From assembly GCA_022495005.1 (NCBI GenBank), contig JAGYXB010001064.1, positions 62,001-126,000 of the forward strand: a DNA stretch of 64,000 bases, in the 5' to 3' direction. Of this stretch, positions 34,633-44,420 are shown one piece after another. The translations under genes were made by a program, and so were the position numbers. Position 1 is the stretch's first letter. Each line of letters begins with the position of its first letter. Origin of the DNA: Rhyacophila brunnea (Eukaryota > Arthropoda > Insecta > Trichoptera > Rhyacophilidae). A model generated the notes under the pieces. The model did not search any database. It worked only from the letters and a program-made list of their open reading frames with translations, and was not told the origin of the DNA.

Positions 34633-34715
34633 GCATAGATATTCAACCGTTTAACTTTGACGGGCCACATTAAGTGCAGAGGAATAATCTTGGGCCGTAC
34701 GGAAACTAACCTGTA
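34633..34715. mobile_element. hAT-like terminus fragment
   Basis: CATAGATATTCAACCGTTTA followed by ACTTTGACGGGCCACATTAA and GGGCCGTACGG resembles the left end of hAT elements that start CA(G)...TTCTCAACC and carry GGGCCAC/GGGCCG blocks. The other end is not seen. A similar right end is at 60,345-60,396. Confidence 0.4.
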
Positions 34716-36050
34716 TTTTTATCCAATTGATTCCAAATGATTTGCATACATACGCAAGCGGCTGCAATTCTCTATTCGCCTTATGGTCGCCATGACAATA
34801 AGTAATAAGATACAAGGTCAGTCGTTCAATGTAACAATAAAAAACTTAGGTACTTTTTCCATATTAAATTTTATGTCGCAAAGTATTGAACGGAGAATTC
34901 AAAAATCTACTGGTACAGAAGAATAACTTCAAAAAAAGATTGTCTATGCTCTAATGATGAAAAATCTAGCCAAGCTAACGCACAATTAAAACCAATAGAA
35001 TACTCTGGACAGAATAACAAACAACGCATTATATTTTTTCGTGGTAAATAACAACTTCAATAAAAAGATTTATTAATATAAACTATAGAAATAAACAAAC
35101 GGCAAGGAAAACCTCAATCAGTTAAAAGGTTGAAATCTCCAAGTTTCAATCACCAATTTGAATCTTTGTCCAATTTATGACTAACGAGACCTTCAAATCG
35201 TCTGTTAAGCTAATAAAAAGCTCTTTTCGAGCTTTACGATTTTAATTATGAATGCAACTGTGTTAGGTACATAAATTTTTAATAATGTTTAAAATAAACT
35301 AAAAATAATAATTATGTCAAAAAATGCAACTCGAGCATGAAAAAAAAATGTTCAAACGACAAACTGTCTTGCAGCAAATGCACATTTTTAATTTATTATT
35401 GAACGTGTCCTGCTGTGCTACCAAGAAAAAAATACCCAAAGCATAACTAAACATCTAAGTAACAAATGCGGCATGTGAGAAGTATCTTATTATTTCTATA
35501 AAAAAATATACCATGTGTGACATGACTGCAGTAAATTGAACGTGTTATGCAAAATGCACTGCCAATATTAAATTTGTGTATCGCTAACCGGTCACCATTC
35601 CTGGGCGGGGTCAGGCATATGGTCATAGTTTTAGAAAGGTAGCCATCCGTTCCTCTCTTCAATGGTTCCCTACTGTCCCCCAAACATCATGGGGACGCCG
35701 AAATGACTTAAAATAATCACCGTCAAGTATTTCTTCGCATCGCAAAACTTAAGTAACAACCTACACATTTTTTTTTCAAAATTTGTTTCGTATGACGATC
35801 TTTTTGCAAATTGTGAAATGATATTAAAATATTTCCGCAAGATAATGTATATAGGTACTAATAATATACCTACATATTATCTTTTATACTAATTCTAATG
35901 TGTGTCGACCAAATCCTGTTCTAAAATTCTTCTCACTTAAAATACTGGGAGAACCAAATAGTGCCTTCTGTAGCTTCCCTATAAAATCGCCGAAGGCAAT
36001 TTTAGTTTGATTTAAGTGCCAATTTTGTGGTATTTACGTCAAAAAATATT
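34716..36050. other. AT-rich non-coding stretch
   Basis: No coding region. A less AT-rich segment at 35,580-35,700 (CACCATTCCTGGGCGGGGTC) has no recognised identity. Confidence 0.4.
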
Positions 36051-36275
36051 AAAAAATGTATACAAGTTGTTTTACGTTTACAGGAAAAGCCAGGCGGGAA
36101 CTGCGCCAATTTTCACAGCCGATTTTGGCAAAATTCATGAAATATTTAAGAATGAAAACCTAACCTAACCTGATCTTATATAACTTAACCTAATCTAACA
36201 GATAATCCAGTATATCGGCTATTTTTAAGATTTGTTTGCTCTGGCTTCCTGTAACCCGACAAGAACCAAAAAATG
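36051..36275. mobile_element. CCTAA-core MITE with perfect 8-bp TSD
   Basis: A 209-bp element (36,059-36,267) lies between perfect AAAAAATG copies (36,051-36,058; 36,268-36,275). The right end in complement is GGTTCTTGTCGGGTTACAGG; the left end is TATACAAGTTGTTTTACG, partly decayed. The core has AGCCGATTTTGGCAAAATTC and a run of CCTAACCTAACC. It belongs with the copies at 33,378, 42,436 and 59,186. Confidence 0.82.
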
Positions 36276-36447
36276 CTCTCTTTCTATGAAGAGTTTTGTA
36301 TGAAAATTAGTTCATACATAGGTACATTTAGACATCTCTTAGTCAAGAAACGTTGAGGAAAAACGGGGAAAGAACAGGTGGTGACAACTCAAAAATCTAT
36401 TTTTCTATGAATAGTTGTTAAGCATTCGCCTAATACATTATGTCTTT

Positions 36448-36545
36448 GTACACACATTGAAAAATCAACATGATTTTTTCTGCCCAGCCGCGGGATCGAC
36501 CCCGCGATCTACAGTTTAAAAAATGGCCGCTCTACTAACCAGATC
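36448..36545 (-). mobile_element. tRNA-like SINE with a second head type
   Basis: The minus strand has ATCTGGTTAGTAGAGCGGCC (A-box region) and GCGGGGTCGATCCCGCGGC (B-box), then TTTTTTCATGTTGATTTTTC and AATGTGTGTAC. The body resembles the GTTTTTCAATTTGTGTGTG part of SINE family A, so it may be the same body with a different tRNA head. Confidence 0.6.
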
Positions 36546-37137
36546 GTCATCAGTGCAAAATAGTTAGTAAGTATTGACGATTGATTTTATCTTTTTTTTT
36601 TAATAAAAATAATTAATATGAATCTAATTTTAACCCTATACCCAATCGGTAAAGATAATAATAGTAGAATGGCGGGTAAATAAATATTAATATACGGAAA
36701 AATTATGTAGTTTTTACAGTTGAAAAGTACAGTTATTGTCGAGGAGAAAAGCTAACCCGATACCTACATGACGATTGTGAATTTGCACTTGTGGTTTTAA
36801 CAAAAATGTAATAAAACATTTTAATTTTCTAAATAAGTTTTATAGTAGGTACGTACAGTGGTGAGTTGTGAGACTTGGAGGCCCGAGGAATTGAGTGACA
36901 TTGACGCCCCCCAACCCCTCGATAAAAATAAGACAAAACCATCAATTCTATCTACCAACGTGCCTAGTAAAAATAACAATGTGTCTATTCCCTATCCAAT
37001 TATTATTAAAGAAGACAATGATGATACATATTAATATTAGTGGTTAATTTTATTATGTACGATTACGTATCTGTTTGTGTGGATGTATTGTAGGCTTATT
37101 TTGATTTTGTTTTGCTTTTAGTAATATTTTATACTTA
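36546..37137. other. AT-rich non-coding stretch
   Basis: Nothing recognisable. Confidence 0.45.
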
Positions 37138-37247
37138 AGCCTCAATTACATTGAGCTTCTTTACGAGCTGTGTGTTGGCGAATTTATAATCTGCCTGTAA
37201 AGTCGCCAACAAACAGCTCGTAAAGAAGCTCAATATAATTAAGGCTT
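37138..37247. mobile_element. Foldback MITE (short copy)
   Basis: The left arm CTCAATTACATTGAGCTTCT and on to TGTTGGCGA is mirrored by TCGCCAACAAACAGCTCGTA and on to GAGCTTCTTTACGAGC in complement, with about 21 bp of loop (ATTTATAATCTGCCTGTAAAG). Arms are about 42 bp with three or four differences. It equals the outer part of the 46,694-46,867 palindrome with the centre removed. TA bases adjoin both ends, compatible with a Tc1/mariner-type TSD. Confidence 0.8.
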
Positions 37248-37638
37248 TAGTCATTATGACATTTAATAATTGTATGACTGTTTTGAACTGTTTCAAGGCC
37301 CCCTTTTGAATCTTCTGATGGATCAATCGCGTCATCTGCATCAAATAAAATCGTCGCTGAGTACGTACTTACTACTTAATCATCATAATTAAATTTAATA
37401 ATGTTCAAATATGTACTTAATAATATATTTAGGCTGATAATGGTCTGAACATACTAAACCGGCCCCGATGGTAATAAGGTTAGTTATTTAATAATAATAC
37501 CTACCATAAAATGTTTTAAAGTCAAAAACGTATAAATATTGATAAGGGAGATTAGACTATTCGACACATAGACTATAGATACATCATTCGACACCATTTC
37601 CCTGGAAATGTATTGTTATAGTAAAATAAAATAACTTA

Positions 37639-38340
37639 TACCTGAACCTTGGTTATCCGGACATCGATTATCTGGATTATTTTACAACGTTTTTCTTAGC
37701 TCGTATTCTTATTTGTCCGGTGGTTCTTTGTCCGGTACAAATCTTGCAATCGATTTTTAACTAACTTCCCGACTAGCTAGACATTTGAAACTTTTAGAAT
37801 ATATCAGAACACAATGCTAATCCTTTTAGCCATCTTTAAGTAGATTTGAATTAATTTTCAGTTAATTCTGTTTTGTATGAAAAGTTATTTCGGAAGAAAT
37901 CCGTAATCCAATCCAATTATTGGTTGCTAGGGGTCTGGGGTTCTAGCAACTAAATTAACAATATATACCTACGTGCATTACTATGGAAATCAATATGAAT
38001 GTCAAAATGACATTTCAGTATTATTTCTATCAAGTACAAATTTTTTTGATCGTTTAAGCTAGTCAAGTCGTTTATATGATTCAACAGAAAATTCAAAAAC
38101 GTTGTATATAAAAAGTTCTGTTTATCTTGTAATTATTTTGATCATAGTTTCGTTTAGAAAAAGGTACAATTTAAAATAGATAATTATTAAAAAAAAAAGT
38201 GAATTTTTCAAATACTGATATTATAAAGATGTAATTTGGGAAACATGTGTTTTATCATTTTTTCTACATATATAATCAGATTTATCGACATCCGGACTAT
38301 CTCCATCTTCAGATAGTCCGGATAAACAAGGTACTTACTA
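37639..38340 (+). mobile_element. pogo-like non-autonomous element
   Basis: The 698-bp segment 37,641-38,338 starts CCTGAACCTTGGTTATCCGG and ends TCCGGATAAACAAGGTACTT, inverted versions of each other, with TA on both sides. CCGGATAACCAAGG-type termini and TA duplication fit the pogo/Tigger branch of Tc1/mariner. Subterminal TCCGGA repeats recur (ATCCGGACTATC near 38,290; TTGTCCGGTGG near 37,717). No transposase frame survives. The interior matches 25,440-25,893 in inverted orientation. Confidence 0.78.
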
Positions 38341-39993
38341 CAGTTATATTAAATCTATGGGTACTGGTACAGTATTATGTTTTTTCTCTTGCACTTATCG
38401 ACCGAATATAAAAATGTATTTATTTTATTACAAATACGGATAAAAATTCGCAACAGATACCATTAAAAACAAGTCGTAAAAATTGATCTCCTTCTTCCAG
38501 ATTCCAGATTATCTGGTTTTTCAGAAAAAAATATTTTAAAACACTGGTGGAAGAAAGTCGCCCTTTACTCCTTTCATGAATTATGTGTGTATAGTATTAT
38601 GAATATCATTATTTAGGTACCTGCCTACATAAAAAATACACCTACTTCAAATTTGGCGGGTTATTGTTGTAATTTCATTCATAATATATAACGCTATCAA
38701 TATTAGATCGCCTATACAGCACGGCACGCCTTTGGTTTGCAACAAAACTATTGCTTTCATCATTGCTTCGCTATGATATCAAACTGAAACATATTTTCCA
38801 GTATACCTAATCAAAAACTGCATCTAGATTCACCTGTCTCATATACTAACCAAAATTACACGTGTTAGAAAGAGATGAACGTTTTATCAATGTGCGTTCA
38901 AGAGGTAATACGTCGCGGGAGTTTAAAACGCGGATAAACTTCAATACATCACTCTGTACCCTATATACGTATCACGTCAATCTATCCGCATAAGACAAAT
39001 AGTATCTGGAGAAGGAACGCCAAACAAACGGAATGATTTTCCAGTAATAGAGCGGAAAAACCTATCCCTGTCTCACTCCATCGCCAGATGACGGTGGGGA
39101 TGAATAACGGGACGTACGTGCCCGACTGATGCGCGGGGATAACATTATATGCTTACAAAACTAAGGAATACCTATCCACCTAGATGTAGAGTCTTTGTAA
39201 ACATTTCGGGGTGGGTTTTGCACAAAGTTTTGAGAGATACTTTTTTAGGAAATAATAAATGTGAGGATGTTTTTGGGGGGGAAACTAGGCCAACCCAAAC
39301 GAATATTATATTATTTCAAATAAGGCAGTGTTCTATTATGAAGCGTTTGTTATGCAGGATTCTATTTTTGTACAATAACAAAAGCAACGTGAAAACACAG
39401 CTACATTTTTACTGTCTATAAAAAGAAAACATGCTCCACGAAATGAAACATTGCCAACGGGATTTATGAAATAGATTCTTTCAAAAAAAAAATACATTAG
39501 AAAGAATTTATGATTGTGTTTAGCTGTGTACACTATAGTCTCATTATATTATTATTTGAAAGTCATATGGACAGAGATAGGTACATGGAATGTTTTGGTT
39601 CCATAATGAGCTGGACATGTCGCTCGGCGAGTGGATACTTATACAGTAGAATCAAAAGAGCACTAAACGACAACAGCGACACCTTTAGCCCGCTGAATCG
39701 ACGAACTGTATATCAACAACAACAAAAAATATGATGTGGTATATAATCATGATAGAGTGCTACAGCACTCTAAGAAAGAATTACTGTAATCATAACATTA
39801 AGTATAATTGAATTTACTTTGCAAGGAAAATCAGTGAGTGTCGTTCGGGTGAGTATATGGGGCAGCGCATAAGTAGGTATTTATATAAATGCAGTCACTA
39901 TCGTAGGTGTGATGCTCTTAGAGGGATTACAGTGGGAATACGTTATTCGCATGTATATGTAGACGTCACGCAATTTCCATTACGCGATATCAC
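38341..39993. other. Non-coding stretch
   Basis: AT-rich with a moderately balanced part at 38,860-39,150. The frame at 39,510-39,734 (74 codons) has no recognised domain. No feature can be supported. Confidence 0.4.
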
Positions 39994-40191
39994 GCATCGG
40001 GAATTTATAGCAATATGACCTTTATTGTAATGGCGTTAGAGCAGTGTTTCTAATGTCAATGTTCATTTGAGCGAACCCGTTCGAACCGAACCATTCGGCA
40101 GACCCAACAAAAGGCATCAGGAATTTATAGCAATATCATCTTTATTGTAATGGCGTTCGAACAGATTATGCCATTCGGCAGACCCGACAAT
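39994..40191. repeat. Tandem duplication, two unequal units
   Basis: Unit 1 (39,994-40,113) and unit 2 (40,114-40,191) both read GCATC(G/A)GGAATTTATAGC, then CTTTATTGTAATGGCGTT and CCATTCGGCAGACCC. Unit 2 lacks about 40 bp present in the middle of unit 1. An ancient local duplication with a deletion is the simplest reading. Confidence 0.75.
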
Positions 40192-41807
40192 AAAGTGAAT
40201 GTCATTTTCTTTTCCAGATGATTCGTCCATATTAATGTCATTGAATTAAGTATTGTTATTTTATCATTATTATAATAATAATATTATGTGTTTGTTTACC
40301 TAGTCGATAATTATTATTGTCACTATTTTACACGATTGCTAAGTGCCTGTTAACTTGTAATTAATGAAGAAGTATTATTATTTATTATGATTAAAAATGT
40401 TTAGCATCACTGTTTTATAAAATTATATCAACATAAAACTATACCCAACGATAATAATAAGTCGTTTTAAAATAGCAAACCCTCCAGCGAATTAAAAACA
40501 TTCCTTCAATAACATTATGCTCGAAATAACGACAGGAGAATTTATTTTTGGCCAGTCCTTCAATTTGAGCCCTAGATCATAAATATTTTAGTCTTAACTT
40601 TGCGTTGGTCTTATCTAGGTAAAAAATGCGAATATAACATTTTAGCACACACTATTATAGATATATTTTTTATTAATATGTATCGGCTTGGTATACTATC
40701 CCGCAGAGGAGAAATTGCCATAGATAAAAAAGCTCGGATAGATGATTTCTTAGAAGTATGTTTAAGTATTAAAATTTGTTCCTTCCTTTTATATTTTTTT
40801 ATTACAAATTAATTTGGTGTTCTTTTTTTTGACTTTAACTGCTATCAGAATTATTTACATTTTGACTGTATGCCTAGATAATGGATACAGTTATTTTAAT
40901 GTTGATATCGATCAACAAAACACCTCGTGTGAAAACGGGGTACTTCAGGAAACAAGAAATTTAATAAAACTAATGTCATCAATTACATTTACGGGAAAAA
41001 AAAAGAAATACCTTCTTCTATGCAGATTGAGCTTTAATAATATATTATAAAGACGAAGAAAATGTTACTAATGATAATGATTAAATTAGCAGTAAGTAAT
41101 GTTGTATTGTACATTATTCTGTAACATAATATGCTGTCAGTGTCTTTCTGTGAACGTACATATGCGACTTTTTTTTATTTTTTAAAATATATTTCACATT
41201 GCTCTATACATATTCTGGAATAGTTATCAACTATCTTGGGGGTACAAAATAGTCGTTAAACTCTCTCTATTATAATGTTTATTTCACAAAAAAATATTTC
41301 TGTTGTTTCACATAAATATGTACATATTTCACCGGATCCTCGCCTCCGTCATTGAAATTACACAGCGGTAAAAACCGTAGCCATGACATTCTTATTGTAG
41401 AATAGTTTGAAAATGTTCTCATTTATTGAATGATTATTGAAGGAAAACCTCATTTCACCAGTATAACGTTATGACGTTACATTCGACGTTATGTTTACCA
41501 TTTCTTCATATTATTATTTCATTGAAAATTCAACACTACATTTGTTTTATTATTATTTATATACCTATAAAATAAACCTCCATGTAAAAATCTGATAAAA
41601 AGTATAATATAATATGTATTTCTTAACTAATAAATGTTTACCATTACTCTAAGAACGCAGACGTACGTACTACTGATCCAAATTTATTTACTAAAAATCA
41701 ATCAAAGTAAAATATTGTCTCTGTGATAGCGTGAGTTTTTTGGTTGCCTGGAAAAAGTTTCGTGAAGAAAAAATCTAACCCCTGTTGACGGCCACTGGCA
41801 CATCGCA
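40192..41807. other. AT-rich non-coding stretch
   Basis: No gene or element recognised; frames at 40,600-41,050 are AT-rich with no domain. Confidence 0.45.
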
Positions 41808-42110
41808 CAGGGGTGGCAAAAGTGCCGCCCCCGTAAGTTTCCTTGGACCGGTCGGGCGGTGCAAGTGAAGGCAGAACTACCACATTAGAGCCGCACTACA
41901 GTGCTCTCTCAAAATCGATATGGTTTGTTTTTAGGACTCGGGAGGGGGTGGGGGGAGGCAAACGGAATCGGGGCAGAGAGGGGAGCGACGCGCGGGGGGC
42001 GCACTTGCAAGTGTACGCAATGCTACGCCGCGGGCTTGCGCGTGCGTTTATGCTACGGCGTAGAGTGACCGTGCTACGCTAGATAGCGTAGACCGGAAGT
42101 AGTGCTTTTG
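41808..42110. other. GC-rich patch: hAT-like end plus GCTACG-rich repeats
   Basis: CAGGGGTGGCAAAAGTGCCG at 41,808 resembles a hAT terminus. From 41,940 the text becomes G-rich, then contains many GCTACG/CGTAG units (TGCTACGCCGCGGG, TGCTACGGCGTAGAG, GCTACGCTAGATAGCGTAG). Similar GTAGC/GCTACG clusters occur at 44,317-44,420. Dense subterminal motifs suggest remains of a DNA transposon, but I see no second end or TSD. Confidence 0.4.
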
Positions 42111-42435
42111 CAACCTTAATCAGACTTCTATAAAAAATGATGGAATGTTTTTTATACATCAATTATATTATATATTATAAGTACAATAATATATAACTTA
42201 GCTTATACAAATAAAAACTAATAAGCACTTACTTAATATTTTTTCAATGTAACATAAATTATGTACCTACTTAATACTGATATTTTCACTTTTAAATCGA
42301 ATACTTAGTTCATAAAATCTGTAAAACTTTTCAGTAAAACGACATAAGTTAAGGCTTCTAAAATGAGCTTTCAAAATTATTTTAAATTATATTTGGGTGT
42401 AACTATTTAAAATGCTGCATTATATTATAAATTAT

Positions 42436-42630
42436 GGTACAAGTCGGTTATGGTCAGGAACCGCTCTAATTTTCATAGCCGATTTTGGCAAAATTCATGA
42501 ATTCAAAAACGAAAACCTAACCTAACCTAACTTAAACTAACCTAAACTAACCCAACCTAACAAATAATCCAGTACATCGGCTATTTTCAAAATGTGTTTA
42601 CCGCTGGCGTCCCCATAACCGACTTGTACC
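42436..42630. mobile_element. CCTAA-core MITE with perfect 18-bp TIRs
   Basis: GGTACAAGTCGGTTATGG at 42,436-42,453 is perfectly inverted at 42,613-42,630. The core has AGCCGATTTTGGCAAAATTC and then CCTAACCTAACCTAAC with related units. The flanking 8 bp do not match (TAAATTAT against AATAATTG), unlike the copies at 36,059 and 59,186, so the TSD has decayed or one flank was rearranged. Confidence 0.85.
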
Positions 42631-42954
42631 AATAATTGAAAGTTGAGCATAACTTGATTTATGTTGCTTTATATTCCAATTTCGTAAATGAATACAATAA
42701 TGATTTTGGATTAGCGTTTTATGTTTTGATATTTTTGACGTACGCAGTTATACCTAAACATAACAGAAATAGTCAACACAAAATGACTACAATATTACTA
42801 TTATATTATTTCTACGAATATTCTAGTTGTAAACTAAAAAAATACAAAAAATATTATATCGTCACTACTGTTTTAGACTTTCATACAATGTGTTTGATAT
42901 TTAAGTATGTTGTATGTAGGTACTAGTACCTACTATGATTTCCCATTTAAACTG

Positions 42955-43227
42955 CATTATTCATTTCTGCAGCATGAGGTCTGGCGTTGTCGTGGTGAAA
43001 AGTGATAACTCTTCTATTGACCAGGGTTGGTCTTTTGTCTTCAATTGATTATTTTAGCCGACCCACAGTACATCCGTCATATTTTCCTGACCTGGCACCA
43101 TCTGATTACCATCTTTTCCGCAGTCTATAAAACTACATTAATAATTGATTCATTCTTCGGCTCAAAACCAAGAGAATTTTATCGCCAAGAAATTAAAATT
43201 GGAAAATATAATATATTGGATTAAATT
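42955..43227. pseudogene. Broken mariner transposase with segments in opposite orientation
   Basis: On the minus strand, 43,047 down to about 42,955 encodes QLKTKRPTLVNRRVITF then HHDNARPHAAE, the region of the second catalytic Asp of mariner transposases. On the plus strand, 43,071-43,130 encodes HPSYFPDLAPSDYHLFRSL, the region of the third Asp (D34D type). After a stop and a frame shift comes IDSFFGSKPREFYRQEIK to a TAA at 43,222-43,224. In an intact gene these blocks lie in the same orientation about 34 residues apart. Here one is inverted, so an inversion or two abutting fragments must be assumed. The first Asp region and the ends are missing. Non-functional. Confidence 0.85.
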
Positions 43228-44130
43228 TAAATAAAAACATTTTTTTATCATTTCAGACATTTTTATCATTATTTATGGAATGACGTAAAAACAATCATAT
43301 TAAATATACAAGAAAACACATTAAAAATTAAAAGATAATAAAAAACATTATTTACAATCATATTATTATATAAAAAAGGTGATCGATCTAATGATAGATT
43401 AAACTCTCGGGTGCCAAACCATAATGTTGGTACATATAGTATGGCATCAGTCCTCTATTGTGCGAGTACGGAAAAACCCGAACCACTCAGTATCGTTGAG
43501 ACCTACGTTCTTTACGCATTTCCTTGAGAATTTTCTGCCATATGATTGCCAAACACTTACTATGCCTCTCTAGTGATAAGTATTTCTTGACAGTGTGAAT
43601 TTGGGCTGGTGACTGTGGCTATGTATATCTTAACATTTCAATGTTGTCAATTACAACCTGCTGCCATGCGAACCAATGAATGGTTACAAGTCTGATGTTG
43701 ATTGGGCCTTATTATTCATTTAAAATCACCAATGCGTAAAAATTGTTATTTTTGATGAAGTTCGTTAGTAACTAGGCGATTATTTAGGCCCTACCACAAT
43801 AATAAATTACCATATTATATTATCATATTATCAGTAAAGAATGAACAGAGGTGTAATAGTCATCGCAACATATATACTTACGTGACATCTATCGGAAAAT
43901 TATCGTAACAGTTCAGTAAACTATATTAGAGTTGAAGGCTTTTCATTGAGAATGAAGAGAAAGGCCTAGTGCAGACTACTGTCGAGAGACGAGACAGTCT
44001 TTAGTCAGAATTTACTCGTAAAAAATAAGACAAAAACAGATTTAACTAGCACATAATGCACACTAAGTCAAATCAGTTATTAGAACTATAATAACTATAT
44101 TATTAACTAACACCATATATTTTCTTATTC
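43228..44130. other. Non-coding stretch, old repeat suspected
   Basis: The part 43,380-43,770 is less AT-rich and may be an eroded transposon (minus-strand text such as MPYYMYQHYGLAP appears protein-like), but stops interrupt every frame and I cannot assign it. Confidence 0.35.
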
Positions 44131-44160
44131 TATCTTCTAAAAATCACTCTTCGCCACTGG
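44131..44160. mobile_element. Isolated hAT-like terminus
   Basis: AAAATCACTCTTCGCCACTG ends like the right end of the element at 29,626-30,182 (CTCTTCGCTACC...CTG) and mirrors CAGTGGCGAAGGGTGG at 23,383. No matching opposite end was found nearby. Confidence 0.4.
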
Positions 44161-44314
44161 CAATCAGTATACTATTTTATTTGTAAGGTCTCGAAAAACC
44201 ACGAAGAGTTATAACTACACCCACTACAAATAAAACCATTTCACAAATCTATCTACTATTGGCAAGAAAAACATAAATTTTCCCGGGTCCCGTCATAGGT
44301 GCGGTCATCCTACG

Positions 44315-44420
44315 TTTGTAGCAGTGTTGTAGCATCGAGGCGTAGACGCTACGCATTTCTCTTTATATGTACATTCGTAGCACTTCGCAGCACATCGTAG
44401 TAACTATAATGCTACTATAA
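44315..44420. repeat. GTAGC/GCTACG-rich cluster
   Basis: Eight or more GTAGC, GCTAC or close variants within about 105 bp (GTAGCAGTGTTGTAGCATCG, GGCGTAGACGCTACGC, TTCGTAGCACTTCGCAGC). Related clusters lie at 42,018-42,100. Possibly subterminal transposon motifs. Confidence 0.4.

Noticed and set aside
36140..36200. Interstitial telomere array
   Set aside because: The CCTAA units are few and lie inside a bounded MITE with TIRs and TSD that recurs at other sites, so it is element sequence and not a telomere relic.
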